DNA of 64,000 nt from Zobellella iuensis (GCF_016746085.1 NZ_JAERTZ010000025.1:62001-126000), one strand, 5' to 3'. Positions 27,341 to 35,876 are shown, counted from the first letter of the stretch. Numbers and translations: made by a program. The notes: generated by a model not told the origin, from the letters alone.

Positions 27341-27589
27341 AAACACCTTTCCAAGAGGGAGGCAGGGACATTTCTATCACTACCCTTACAGCCGCGGCTG
27401 AACGGTCTGGCAACCCTATTGGCCTTGGGCCAACTTAGGTGTACCCGACTCGGAGTTCGTTAAGTTCATCCTGTTTTCTACCCACCACCTTAGGTAAAAA
27501 CATAGCTTCAGATCAAGAAAAATTTGTGACAAGGGTAAAATTGCTTACCGAATGCCACTATTGCCCTGTCGGTATGCTTTGCATATGCT

Positions 27590-27603
27590 GGTGATCGATT
27601 ACC
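27590..27603. promoter_or_regulatory. Near-palindrome in the narP leader
   Basis: GGTGATCGATTACC is a 14-base near-palindrome 36 bases before the narP start codon. It is nested in an outer inverted pair CGGTATG (27570-27576) / CATACCG (27603-27609). It could be an operator or an RNA hairpin. Nothing further is recognisable in 27347-27639 beyond a GGTAA-N6-TTACC repeat near 27536. Confidence 0.35.
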
Positions 27604-27639
27604 ATACCGACTCTCTCATTTCACAGAAGCAACGACGCC

Positions 27640-28293
27640 ATGACACAAGCCCAACCCGCCACCCTGTTACTGGTCGATGACCACCCGCTGATGCGCAAAG
27701 GGATCAAAACCTGGATCACCGCTGCCGGTCCTTTCAACGTGGTGGCCGAAGCCGACAACGGTGCCGAGGCCCAGCGCCTGGCCGCACAAATCAACCCGGA
27801 TCTGATCCTGCTCGATCTGAACCTGGGTGAGGAGCAGGGTTCGGACGTGCTGCTGGCGCTGAGGCAACAGGGTTACCAGGGCAAGGTGGTGATCCTGACG
27901 GTCTCCGACAGCCAGGACGATGCCCAGCGCCTGCTCGATCTGGGCGCCGATGGCTACCTGCTGAAAGACATCGAGCCCGAATCGCTGATCCCGGCCCTGA
28001 AGCAGGCCCTGCTCGGTGACAAGCCGGTCAGTGAAAAACTGCAGGAAGCCCCGCGCCATGCGTCGGCCGAGCACCTGGCCGGCCTGACCTACCGGGAGCG
28101 CCAGATCCTGGCCCTGCTGGCGGAAGGCTTCAGCAACAAGCAGATCGCCGACAACCTCAACATCGCCGAGGGGACGGTAAAAGTGCATATGAAGGCGCTG
28201 ATGCGCAAGCTGGACGTACAGTCCAGGCTGGAGGCTGCCCTGATCTATCTTAACGGCAGAGAGCCCCAGAGTAGCAAACCGCAAAAAAATTGA
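27640..28293 (+). CDS. narP: Nitrate/nitrite response regulator, NarP/NarL family
   Basis: The 217-residue protein has a receiver domain (about 8-125) with acidic pocket VDDHP and the phosphorylatable Asp near 59 in LILLDLNLG. A LuxR/GerE helix-turn-helix follows (about 150-210): LTYRERQILALLAEGFSNKQIA and GTVKVHMKALMRKLDVQSR. The C-terminal wording and length (215 in E. coli) fit NarP. No partner kinase gene is adjacent. Its location beside moaA-nap and the heptamer pair at the nap promoter support the role. Confidence 0.88.
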   Translation: MTQAQPATLLLVDDHPLMRKGIKTWITAAGPFNVVAEADNGAEAQRLAAQINPDLILLDLNLGEEQGSDVLLALRQQGYQGKVVILTVSDSQDDAQRLLDLGADGYLLKDIEPESLIPALKQALLGDKPVSEKLQEAPRHASAEHLAGLTYRERQILALLAEGFSNKQIADNLNIAEGTVKVHMKALMRKLDVQSRLEAALIYLNGREPQSSKPQKN

Positions 28294-28380
28294 CTCTCAA
28301 ATTGCAAAAAATCGCACCCTGCATCGTTCAAAAAACACCCGCCAGGGCCGAAAAGCCTGACAATACGCGGAGTTGAAAAG

Positions 28381-28397
28381 TTGGCACGATAATTTCA
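28381..28397 (+). promoter_or_regulatory. Putative sigma-54 promoter in the narP-luxU gap
   Basis: TTGGCACG-ATAA-TTTCA matches the sigma-54 consensus TGGCACG-N4-TTGCA except for one base in the -12 element (TTTC for TTGC). The -24 element is perfect. It would start transcription near 28408, only about 70 bases before a strong terminator. Confidence 0.45.
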
Positions 28398-28407
28398 TAT
28401 ACTATTA

Positions 28408-28480
28408 CAGTCGTTTTTATCCCGTGCTCTCTTCAGCTCCCGCTGAAGTTCGGTCAACCCATTGGGTTGACCATTTTTTT
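28408..28480 (+). ncRNA. Candidate small RNA ending in a strong terminator (downstream of luxU)
   Basis: Between the putative sigma-54 promoter and the terminator lies a roughly 73-base unit with no reading frame. It has a perfect hairpin CTTCAGC-TCCC-GCTGAAG (28431-28448) and then the terminator stem GGTCAACCC / GGGTTGACC with seven Ts. LuxO, encoded next door, activates sigma-54 promoters, and its classical targets are small RNAs. The Qrr core sequence is not present. The alternative is that the stem simply ends the narP transcript. Confidence 0.4.
28452..28480 (+). terminator. Strong rho-independent terminator
   Basis: GGTCAACCC (28452-28460) pairs with GGGTTGACC (28464-28472), followed by ATTTTTTT. 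It serves narP and/or the candidate small RNA. Confidence 0.9.
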
Positions 28481-28485
28481 GCCTG

Positions 28486-28860
28486 TCAACCACGACCGAG
28501 CCGGGCCTCGAGCTCACTCAAGGTGGCATCCAGGCTCTGCTGCCACGCCAGCATCTGCTCGGCCACCTTGTCCGTGTCCCGCGCGCGACAGGACTGCTCC
28601 AGTTTTTCGCTCAGGAAATGACAACGCAGGGCGCCATAGCTGCCACAAGCCGACTTCAGGCTATGACAACAGTCCGCCATCCGCCCATAATCCCGTTCGG
28701 CAAAGGCCCGACTGAGGATAGCACCCTGTTGGCGGCCATCTTCCACAAACAGCGCCAGCAGCCGGGCCAGCACGTCGGCGCCCAGATCCTGCTCAAGCCG
28801 CCGCAGCTGATGCGAGTCAAGCAGTGGCAACCGTGCCTGCAGCTTCAGCCAGTCGGTCAT
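28486..28860 (-). CDS. luxU: Phosphotransfer (HPt) protein, LuxU-like
   Basis: The 124-residue helical protein has the HPt motif CCHSLKSACGSYG with the phosphorylatable His near 66. LuxU relays phosphate from hybrid quorum-sensing kinases to LuxO in vibrios. ATG 28860 overlaps the end of the LuxO gene by four bases, the same luxO-luxU arrangement as in Vibrio; the longer open frame reads into luxO. Outside the HPt motif the sequence is too divergent for recognition, so the call rests on the motif and on synteny. Confidence 0.85.
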   Translation of the reverse strand: MTDWLKLQARLPLLDSHQLRRLEQDLGADVLARLLALFVEDGRQQGAILSRAFAERDYGRMADCCHSLKSACGSYGALRCHFLSEKLEQSCRARDTDKVAEQMLAWQQSLDATLSELEARLGRG

Positions 28861-30233
28861 GCTTCCCTCCCCCAACTTTGCAGCTTGCGATAGATGGTGG
28901 AAGGGCTCACCTCCAGCAGGGCGGCGGCGCGGGAAACATTGCCCTGGCAATGGTTGATGGCGCTTTCGATCGCCTGCCGCTCCAGCATCGCCAGCGGAAT
29001 GACCCGTGGCGAAGCGGCATCGGCAAGCACATGCTGGGCGGCACTGTGGGAAAGCGGCTTGTCCAGCGGTGCCGGCAACATGTCCAGCTCTATCCACTCG
29101 CCGTGGTGCAGCACCACGGCGTTGCGGATCACGTTCTGCAACTGGCGAACATTGCCCGGCCAGTGGTAGGCCTGCAGCCGATCCTTGGTGGCCTCGGACA
29201 AACCGACGAAGGACTTGCCTTCTTCGCGGGAAGCCTGCCGTACCAAGGCGGTGGCGATGCTGAGCACGTCCGTTCCCCGCTCCCGCAGCGGCGGCAGGTG
29301 CACCGGGATCACGTGCAGGCGATAGTAGAGATCTTCCCGGAACCGCCCCTGCTCCACCTCGACCAGGGGATCCCGGTTGGTGGCGCAGACGATGCGCACA
29401 TCCACCTTGATCTGCCTGGAGCTGCCTACCGGCTGAATCAGCCCGGTCTGCAGAAAGCGCAGCAACTTGCTCTGCAGCTCCAGATCCATTTCGCAGATTT
29501 CATCCATAAACAGGGTGCCGCCATCGGCCCGGATCACGGCGCCGTCCCTGTCCTGCAGGGCGCCGGTAAAGGCGCCCTTGATATGGCCGAACAGCTCGCT
29601 CTCCATCAAATCCTTGGGAATGGCGGCGCAGTTGAGGGCGATAAAAGGTCCCTCGGCCCGGCCGCTCAACTGATGGATGGCTTCGGCGCAGACCTCCTTG
29701 CCGGTGCCGCTTTCGCCGGTGATAAAGACGGTGGCGCTGCTGGGAGCCGCGTTCTCGATCAGCCGGTATACCTTCTGCATCGGCAGGCTCTCGCCGATAA
29801 AACCCTGGAAGCGCTTCTGCTCTATCTCATGCCGGAACCTGTCCACCAGCTGATTGAGATGGCGGAACTTCATGGTGTTGTGCAGCGTCACTTTGAGCCG
29901 CTCCGCCTCCACCGGCTTGTTGATGAAATCGTGGGCGCCCAGGCGCATGGCGTCCACCGCCACATCGACCGAACCGTGGGCGGTCATCACTATGGTGGTC
30001 ACCTCCGGGTGCTCCCGGTGCAGCCATTGCAGGATTTCCATACCGGGCATGTCCGGTAAAATCAGGTCAAGCAACAGAATGTCCGGTGGCTGCTGGCGAA
30101 TGTGTTCCAGCGCCTGCCGGCCGTTACTGACTACCGTCAGCGACAGGGGTTCATCCTGCAGATAGGCCTGATAAAGCGCCGCCAGGGAAGGCGTATCCTC
30201 TACCAACAAGACATTCAGTCTTTCATCTACCAT
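28857..30233 (-). CDS. luxO: Sigma-54-dependent response regulator LuxO
   Basis: The 458-residue protein has a receiver domain (1-125; Asp near 56 in DILLLDLILP), a sigma-54 AAA+ domain (about 143-375) and a Fis-type helix-turn-helix at the end. The AAA+ domain shows Walker A GESGTGKE at 173-180 and GAFTGA at 220-225. Wording shared with Vibrio LuxO includes QGFIG, FITGESGTGKEVCAEAIH, CEMDL, EGKSFV and SPSTIYRKLQ. In vibrios LuxO-phosphate switches on Qrr small RNAs at low cell density. The start is the first ATG of the domain. The divergent intergenic region upstream carries a candidate RNA gene. Confidence 0.92.
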   Translation of the reverse strand: MVDERLNVLLVEDTPSLAALYQAYLQDEPLSLTVVSNGRQALEHIRQQPPDILLLDLILPDMPGMEILQWLHREHPEVTTIVMTAHGSVDVAVDAMRLGAHDFINKPVEAERLKVTLHNTMKFRHLNQLVDRFRHEIEQKRFQGFIGESLPMQKVYRLIENAAPSSATVFITGESGTGKEVCAEAIHQLSGRAEGPFIALNCAAIPKDLMESELFGHIKGAFTGALQDRDGAVIRADGGTLFMDEICEMDLELQSKLLRFLQTGLIQPVGSSRQIKVDVRIVCATNRDPLVEVEQGRFREDLYYRLHVIPVHLPPLRERGTDVLSIATALVRQASREEGKSFVGLSEATKDRLQAYHWPGNVRQLQNVIRNAVVLHHGEWIELDMLPAPLDKPLSHSAAQHVLADAASPRVIPLAMLERQAIESAINHCQGNVSRAAALLEVSPSTIYRKLQSWGREA

Positions 30234-30263
30234 CTTCTATCTCTCACTTTTAAACCGTCCGGC

Positions 30264-30279
30264 TGGTCTTTTTAATGCT
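30264..30279 (+). promoter_or_regulatory. Weak sigma-54-like site upstream of the candidate Qrr-like RNA
   Basis: TGGTCTTTTTAATGCT has the invariant GG-N10-GC spacing of sigma-54 promoters but a poor -24 box. It would start transcription near 30290. A sigma-70 alternative is TTGCAG (30296-30301) and TAACAT (30318-30323), starting near 30330. Confidence 0.3.
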
Positions 30280-30310
30280 GACCATGAAAAAATACTTGCA
30301 GCAAATTAAC

Positions 30311-30326
30311 TTCATGTTAACATGAA
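30311..30326. promoter_or_regulatory. Perfect 16-base palindrome between luxO and the candidate RNA
   Basis: TTCATGTTAACATGAA is a perfect dyad. It overlaps the possible -10 (TAACAT) of the rightward RNA and lies about 80 bases before the luxO start, as an operator for a dimeric regulator would. Confidence 0.5.
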
Positions 30327-30334
30327 CTCAACAT

Positions 30335-30452
30335 CCAGTGTGACTCATTTGTCACCCTTACCACTGCTCATTTTGTTGTTAGGAACGACGACAGTTTATG
30401 CCTGTGTGGCTGCTGCGAAACCAGGGTATTCATGTACCCTGGTCTTTTTTTT
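30335..30452 (+). ncRNA. Candidate Qrr-like small RNA divergent from luxO
   Basis: The unit has no reading frame and ends in a strong terminator. Its 5' hairpin GTGAC-TCATTT-GTCAC (30340-30355) is followed by a stretch that shares ordered blocks with the Vibrio Qrr core: TCACC, CC, ACTG, then GTTGTTAG and GAA (30352-30385). The Qrr core reads ACCUAGCCAACUGACG then UUGUUAGUGAA. Here several bases are inserted between ACTG and GTTGTTAG. A middle hairpin (ACAG/CTGT at 30391-30405) follows. In vibrios a qrr gene lies divergently next to luxO, exactly this position. The match is partial and the sigma-54 promoter is weak. Confidence 0.5.
30420..30452 (+). terminator. Strong terminator of the luxO-divergent transcript
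   Basis: ACCAGGGTA (30420-30428) pairs perfectly with TACCCTGGT (30435-30443), followed by C and eight Ts. No upstream protein gene on this strand needs it, which argues for a separate non-coding transcript. Confidence 0.92.
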
Positions 30453-30458
30453 GCCCGT

Positions 30459-31217
30459 TCAGGCCGGATTGTCGATGTCTGCAAAGCTGACCCTGAGCCC
30501 GTGCTCCGCCGCCAGCCATTCCCCCAGCGCCTTGATGCCGTAACGCTCGGTGGCATGATGGCCGGCCGCAAAGAAATGCAGTCCCAACTCCCGGGCCACG
30601 TGCACGGTTTGTTCCGAGACCTCACCGCTGATAAAGGCATCCACGCCCTGCTCGGCCGCCAGCTCGATAAACCCCTGGCCACCGCCGGTACAGAAACCGA
30701 CCCGATGGATCAGGGCAGGACCGGCCTCCCCCACATGCAACACAGGCCGTTCCAATCGCTGTTGCAACCGTTCGGCGAGCTGTACCCCGCTTAAGGGATC
30801 ATCCAACACTCCCTGCATCGCGACGGACAGCGCATTGCCCGGCTCCAGCGGCCCCGTGGTGCGAATACCCAGCAGCGACGCCAACTGAGCGTTATTACCC
30901 ACTCCGGGGGCAATATCGAGGGGCAAATGATAGGCGTAGAGATTGATATCATGACAGAGCAAGGTCTTGAGCCGTCGCCGTTTCATGCCCCTTATCCGCT
31001 CGTTTTCTCCTTTCCAGAAGTAGCCGTGATGTACCAGGAGCGCATCCGCCCCCAGGGCAACGGCATGGTCGACCAGCGCCTGGCTGGCGGTCACACCGGT
31101 AACAATATGGCAAACCTCGCTTTTGCCTTCCACTTGCAGGCCGTTCGGACAATAATCCTTGATAGCTTCCACATTGAGCTGCCGGTTTAGCAGCCGTTCG
31201 AGTTCCAGGTTGTTCAT
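30459..31217 (-). CDS. ybgI: Nif3-like dinuclear metal centre protein (YbgI family)
   Basis: The 252-residue protein matches the Nif3/YbgI family: an N-terminal CPNGLQVEG segment, the metal-binding ALLVHHGYFWKGE strand, the HDINLYAYHLPLD motif and a C-terminal FFAAGHHATERYG motif. It binds two metal ions in a ring-shaped hexamer; it may act as a GTP cyclohydrolase-like or hydrolytic enzyme, but its physiological role is unsettled. ATG 31217 gives MNNLELERLL, matching the family start; the longer frame lacks a site. Confidence 0.9.
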   Translation of the reverse strand: MNNLELERLLNRQLNVEAIKDYCPNGLQVEGKSEVCHIVTGVTASQALVDHAVALGADALLVHHGYFWKGENERIRGMKRRRLKTLLCHDINLYAYHLPLDIAPGVGNNAQLASLLGIRTTGPLEPGNALSVAMQGVLDDPLSGVQLAERLQQRLERPVLHVGEAGPALIHRVGFCTGGGQGFIELAAEQGVDAFISGEVSEQTVHVARELGLHFFAAGHHATERYGIKALGEWLAAEHGLRVSFADIDNPA

Positions 31218-31268
31218 GCTGGCTCCATCGCGTACGTTTGGCTCATTGTAAAACAAAAGGTGTCACTT

Positions 31269-32081
31269 ATGAGCTATTCCCTCGGTCACCTGTTGAGCCG
31301 TCTGACCGATCCCGTGGTACGGGATCTGGCCTGGGCCCTGGCCAGCCCCAATCTGCTGCATGCCATCCCCCAGTCTCCCGATAACTGCTGGTACCGGGCT
31401 CTGCTCGGGGAATACCAAGAACGCTTGTTCGAGCTTGATGCGGCACCGGCGGTGCTGCATGCCCACTGCCGGCCTTACCGCCGCCTGGGGCAGTATTTCG
31501 AGGCACTCTGGCACTTTTTCCTGCTGGATCATTCCCGCTTTCAGCTGCTGGCGTATAACTGGCAGCAGGTGGTTGCCGGCACCACCCTGGGCGCCTTCGA
31601 TTTTATTGTGCGGGACAAGCAGTTACAGCGTATCGAACACTGGGAGTTGGCGGTAAAGTTTTATCTGGTCACGGATCCGCGCTCGGCATTCGACAATGCC
31701 AGGGGCGTGAATCCTCGCGACAAGCTGCGACACAAACTTGAGCATATGCTCCACCACCAGCTTCGGCTCAGCCAGCATCCGCAAATTCGGGAGCGACTCT
31801 CCCGCCAGGGACTGTTGCCCGAGACAAGGCGCCTGATCCTGAAAGGACGCCTCTATTATCCCTCCGCCTGCAAACATTTTTTATGCGAACAGGGAGAGCG
31901 CGGACGATGGGGAACCGAGTGGCCGGACGCCTCGTTCGAGCCACAGCAAAAGTTGGGCTGGCTGACGGGAGGTCGCTATTGCGAGCAGCTGGGGGCCAAA
32001 CAGAATTACAAAAGCAAGGATGGTGCCTGGTACATCAGGGTAGACAAGGAGTGGCTGGACAGCCAAGGCAGAGACGCTTGA
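31269..32081 (+). CDS. DUF1853 family protein
   Basis: A 270-residue protein with family features DLAWALASPNLL near the start, GAFDFIVRD and HWELAVKFYL in the middle, and a Tyr/Lys-rich end. Members have unknown function; the central acidic/Lys layout recalls a nuclease-like fold, but I would not assign activity. ATG 31269 has AAAAGG eight bases upstream. It diverges from the Nif3-like gene and precedes two tRNA genes on the opposite strand. Confidence 0.75.
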   Translation: MSYSLGHLLSRLTDPVVRDLAWALASPNLLHAIPQSPDNCWYRALLGEYQERLFELDAAPAVLHAHCRPYRRLGQYFEALWHFFLLDHSRFQLLAYNWQQVVAGTTLGAFDFIVRDKQLQRIEHWELAVKFYLVTDPRSAFDNARGVNPRDKLRHKLEHMLHHQLRLSQHPQIRERLSRQGLLPETRRLILKGRLYYPSACKHFLCEQGERGRWGTEWPDASFEPQQKLGWLTGGRYCEQLGAKQNYKSKDGAWYIRVDKEWLDSQGRDA

Positions 32082-32085
32082 AACA

Positions 32086-32159
32086 TGGAGGCGCGTTCCG
32101 GAGTCGAACCGGACTAAACGGATTTGCAATCCGCTGCATAACCGCTTTGCTAACGCGCC
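32086..32159 (-). tRNA. tRNA-Cys (GCA)
   Basis: On the minus strand the acceptor GGCGCG pairs with CGCGCC and ends in an encoded CCA. The anticodon loop TTGCAAA holds GCA, and the T-loop GGTTCGACTCC is canonical. Length 74 with CCA. Confidence 0.95.
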
Positions 32160-32170
32160 TTTGCAGAATG

Positions 32171-32246
<76 letters not shown>

Positions 32247-32438
32247 TTTATCGAGCCGCGCTGCGGCCGATGGATGCGCATTATAGGCAGGCCGGCGGAC
32301 AATACAAGCCATTTTTCCCTATTGCGGCCCATTTGCTTTAATTTTCAGCGAGTTGAACATTTTTTGGCAGCCATGCCTTTGGCGACCGGCGCCAACCCCG
32401 GCTAAGCTTGCTGGCATCCCCTTCCACGGAGGCCGCCC

Positions 32439-34160
32439 ATGCCCCTGCTGTTGCTTGTACTGTTCTGGCTCCCCCCCACTTTTGCCGATACCCCGGCACC
32501 GGAAGCAGCCACCGGCTGGCGGAGCAATCCCCTGGCGACGGCAGACAAGGCCATGGTGGTCACCGCCAATCCCTATGCCAGCCAGGCCGCCCGGGACATG
32601 CTGCGCCGGGGCGGCACCGCGGTGGATGCCATGATAGCGGCACAGACGGTACTGGCCCTGGTCGAGCCCCAGTCCTCGGGCCTCGGCGGGGGCGCCTTCC
32701 TGGTGTACTGGCAGCAGGAGCCGGGCCGCCTGCTCACCCTGGACGGACGGGAAACCGCCCCCTTCGCCGCCCCGCCCGATCTCTTCCTGGACGAACAGGG
32801 CCGACCGCTCGAGTTCCTCGATGCGGTGGTCGGCGGCCGCTCGGTGGCCACGCCCGGCACTGTGATGCTGATGTGGCAGGCCCATCAGCGTTTTGGCCGC
32901 CTGCCCTGGCGGGAGCTGTTCGCCCCGGCCATCAACCTGGCCCTCAACGGTTTCACCGTATCGCCGCGCCTGGCCCGGCTGGTGGCGGAGGACAAGGCGC
33001 AACTGTCACGGGATCCCGACGCCCGCGCCTATTTTTTCGACGATACCGGCCGCCCGCTGCAGCCCGGCAGCGCCAAGACCAACCCCCTGCTGGCGGCCCT
33101 GCTGACCCGGCTCAGCCTCGAGGGCCCCTCGGCCTTCTACCAGGGGAAAATCGCCGCCGCCATGGTGGACAAGGTGCAACATGCCAGCCCGCCGGGCTAT
33201 CTCAGCCTCGCGGATCTAACCGGTTACCGGGTGAAGGAACGGCCGGCACTGTGCGCCCCCTACCGGCAGTATCAGGTCTGCGGCATGGGCCCGCCCAGCT
33301 CCGGCACCCTGGCCCTGGGGCAGATACTGGGTATCCTCTCCCACCTGGAGTTGGCCTCGTTAGGCCCCAACTCCCCTCTGGGCTGGCGCTGGATAGCCGA
33401 CGCCTCGCGCCTGGCCTTCGCCGACCGAAACCACTATATCGCCGACAGCGATTTTGTGCCGGTGCCGGTCACCGAGCTGCTCGAACCGGCATACCTGGCC
33501 GGGAGAGCCCGCCTGATTGGCGAGCGCTCCCAAGCCCTGGAACAGGTCACGCCCGGCATACCTGCGCCCCGGCTCGGCCACCTGGCCCCGGACAGCTCCC
33601 CCGAATTTGCCGCCACCACCCATATCAGCATCGTCGACCGGGAAGGAAACGCCCTGGCAATGACCTCCACCATAGAGCACGGTTTCGGCTCCCGGCTGAT
33701 GGTGCAGGGCTTTCTGCTCAACAACGAGCTGACCGACTTTGCCTTCAGCCCCGAACATCAGGGGGCACCGGTGGCCAACCGGCTGGAGCCGGGCAAACGC
33801 CCCCGCTCTTCCATGGCCCCGACCATAGTTCTCTATCGGGACAAGCCCCTGCTGGTCATCGGCTCACCGGGGGGCAGCAGCATCATCGGCTATGTCCTGC
33901 ACGCACTGGTCAATGTGCTCGACTGGGGCATGGACATTCAGGAGGCGCTGCACCAGCCGCATCTCCTGCACCGGGGCAATGTACTGGAACTGGAGCCGGG
34001 CGGGCGCAACCAGGCCCTGCAGGCGGAGTTGGAACAACTGGGCTTCGAGACCCGCCTGACCGAGCTCAATTCCGGCCTGCATGGCATCATGTTGCAGCAG
34101 GGACGGGTGAGCGCCAGTGCCGACCCCAGGCGGGAAGGGATCGCCCTGGCCGCCGACTGA
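32439..34160 (+). CDS. ggt: Gamma-glutamyltranspeptidase
   Basis: The 573-residue Ntn hydrolase is made as a precursor that cuts itself at the catalytic Thr. The signal peptide spans about 1-16. The nucleophile is Thr393 in ATTHISIVD; oxyanion and substrate segments SSMAP and PGGSSI, and the early GGGAFLVY motif, are present. It hydrolyses or transfers gamma-glutamyl groups of glutathione and related amides in the periplasm. Length fits bacterial GGT (about 580). It stands alone between tRNA genes and a chemoreceptor. A gamma-glutamyl link to the polyamine route is possible only by theme, not by position. Confidence 0.93.
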   Translation: MPLLLLVLFWLPPTFADTPAPEAATGWRSNPLATADKAMVVTANPYASQAARDMLRRGGTAVDAMIAAQTVLALVEPQSSGLGGGAFLVYWQQEPGRLLTLDGRETAPFAAPPDLFLDEQGRPLEFLDAVVGGRSVATPGTVMLMWQAHQRFGRLPWRELFAPAINLALNGFTVSPRLARLVAEDKAQLSRDPDARAYFFDDTGRPLQPGSAKTNPLLAALLTRLSLEGPSAFYQGKIAAAMVDKVQHASPPGYLSLADLTGYRVKERPALCAPYRQYQVCGMGPPSSGTLALGQILGILSHLELASLGPNSPLGWRWIADASRLAFADRNHYIADSDFVPVPVTELLEPAYLAGRARLIGERSQALEQVTPGIPAPRLGHLAPDSSPEFAATTHISIVDREGNALAMTSTIEHGFGSRLMVQGFLLNNELTDFAFSPEHQGAPVANRLEPGKRPRSSMAPTIVLYRDKPLLVIGSPGGSSIIGYVLHALVNVLDWGMDIQEALHQPHLLHRGNVLELEPGGRNQALQAELEQLGFETRLTELNSGLHGIMLQQGRVSASADPRREGIALAAD

Positions 34161-34260
34161 CGGTGTTGTCCCGAATGTTAAATATCAGTCACATAAGTGG
34201 ATACCGACGTGTGAATTATTCGCTCAGTCGCGTATATTGACGCCCTGGGCCGGGCCCTGC

Positions 34261-34287
34261 TCAAGTTTGACTGGCCGGGGTCGATAA
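34261..34287 (+). promoter_or_regulatory. Sigma-28 (FliA) promoter of the chemoreceptor gene
   Basis: TCAAGTTT (34261-34268), an 11-base spacer, and GTCGATAA (34280-34287) match the flagellar consensus TAAAGTTT-N11-GCCGATAA with two mismatches. It lies 33 bases upstream of the start codon. Confidence 0.8.
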
Positions 34288-34319
34288 ACAATAACCAGAT
34301 AACAGAAACTAAAAACCAG

Positions 34320-35873
34320 ATGAACAGAAGAAACCAGAACGTTATTGATGAGGAAATCACCTACAGCGACCAGGAGCAACTGGTTTCCACTACCGATCTG
34401 CGCGGCGTCATTACCTATGCCAACGAGGTCTTCTGTCGTGTTGCCGGCTACCAGCCCGAAGAGCTGGTCGGCAAAAACCACAATATCGTGCGTCACCCGG
34501 ACATGCCCAAGGCGGCGTTTCAGGATCTGTGGGATCGTGTCAAAGCCGGCCAGGCCTGGCGTGGAGCTGTCAAGAATCGCTGTAAAGACGGCCGTTATTA
34601 CTGGGTAGATGCCTATGTCACTCCCATCTATCAGCAGGGCAAGATAGTAGGATACCAGTCGGTACGCACCCGGCTCGATGACCGGACCCGTGACCGGGCC
34701 AGCAAGGCCTATCGCCAGTTGCTGAAACAAGAGCAAAGCAAGAGCGGTTCGTTTTCCGTGCTGAAGCTGGCCATGCCCTGGCTATCGATGGCCGGTTTGC
34801 TGGCGCTGCTGGCCGGGGCCTTTTTCAATGGTGGCGCCGGGCAGTTGCTGTGGAGCCTGCTGCCGATAGCCTGGCTCGCCGTCTGCTATCGCAAACCGCT
34901 GTTCGGAACCCGTCACTATCTCCGCAGCCTGGGCAGGGACTACGACAGTCTTTCACGGCTGGTGTATTCCGGTGATGAACCCCATTCCATCGCCGATTAT
35001 CACCTTAAAATGTGGCAGGCCCGCACCCGGACCATACTGGGCCGGGTCGATGATGCCACCGGTTCGCTCAAATCCCTGGCCGGCTCGCTGATGCAGGCCA
35101 TGACCGGGGCCCGGGACGATCTGAGCCGGCAAGACAGCGATACCCACCAGATCGCCGCCGCCATCGATGAAATGTCGGCCACCGCCACCGAAATCACCCA
35201 GAATACCCAGCGGGCCGCCGCCAACGCGGCGGAAGCCCAGCACCAGTGCCAGCAGACCCAGAGTCAGCTGGAGCAGACCAAGCAGAAGATCATCGCGCTG
35301 GCGCGAGAAGCCGAACACGCCGCCGAAGCCACTTTTGCCCTCACCCAGGAGTCGGATCGCATCGGTACCCTGATGAACGAGATCCAGGGTATTGCCGATC
35401 AGACCAACCTGCTGGCCTTGAATGCCGCCATTGAAGCCGCCCGTGCCGGCGAGCATGGCCGGGGCTTTGCGGTGGTGGCGGAGGAAGTCCGGGCCCTGTC
35501 GACCCGCACCCATGGTGCCACCGAGCAGATCCAGACCAGCATCAATCAGATCCAGCAAACCCTCGCCAAGTGGCGCTCCATGATGGACGCCAACATGGAG
35601 CACAGCCAGGAGTGTGTGGATGCGGCCGAAGCCGGCAGCTTAAGCCTGGGCCGGGTGGTCGGCGAAATCGACGATATCGTGGGGATCACGGTGCAGATAT
35701 CGGCCGCCGCCGGACAGCAGCAGCTGGTAGCCGAAGAGATCAGCCGCAATGTCCATCAGATTTCCGAAGCTTCGTCCGCCAACCTGGGCAAGATTGCCCA
35801 TGTAGAGGCGTCGAGCAAACAGCTGCTGGAGCGCTCCCAGGGGCTCAATGACATGACCCGTACCTTCTCCTGA
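34320..35873 (+). CDS. aer: PAS-containing methyl-accepting chemotaxis protein, Aer-like
   Basis: The 517-residue receptor has a PAS domain (about 20-120: [44 protein letters not shown]) typical of the FAD-binding Aer sensor. A membrane hairpin follows (about 145-195), then a HAMP-like linker and the methyl-accepting signalling domain (about 270-517) with the tip [17 protein letters not shown]. No periplasmic ligand domain exists. It probably senses redox or energy state and signals to CheW-CheA. The sigma-28 promoter upstream ties it to motility. Confidence 0.88.
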   Translation: MNRRNQNVIDEEITYSDQEQLVSTTDLRGVITYANEVFCRVAGYQPEELVGKNHNIVRHPDMPKAAFQDLWDRVKAGQAWRGAVKNRCKDGRYYWVDAYVTPIYQQGKIVGYQSVRTRLDDRTRDRASKAYRQLLKQEQSKSGSFSVLKLAMPWLSMAGLLALLAGAFFNGGAGQLLWSLLPIAWLAVCYRKPLFGTRHYLRSLGRDYDSLSRLVYSGDEPHSIADYHLKMWQARTRTILGRVDDATGSLKSLAGSLMQAMTGARDDLSRQDSDTHQIAAAIDEMSATATEITQNTQRAAANAAEAQHQCQQTQSQLEQTKQKIIALAREAEHAAEATFALTQESDRIGTLMNEIQGIADQTNLLALNAAIEAARAGEHGRGFAVVAEEVRALSTRTHGATEQIQTSINQIQQTLAKWRSMMDANMEHSQECVDAAEAGSLSLGRVVGEIDDIVGITVQISAAAGQQQLVAEEISRNVHQISEASSANLGKIAHVEASSKQLLERSQGLNDMTRTFS

Positions 35874-35876
35874 GCC

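Noticed and set aside
27341-27480. Molybdenum-cofactor riboswitch in the moaA leader
   Set aside because: I looked for the Moco RNA motif; there is a TTGGCC/GGCCAA hairpin but I could not fit the conserved core with confidence. A covariance-model search would decide.
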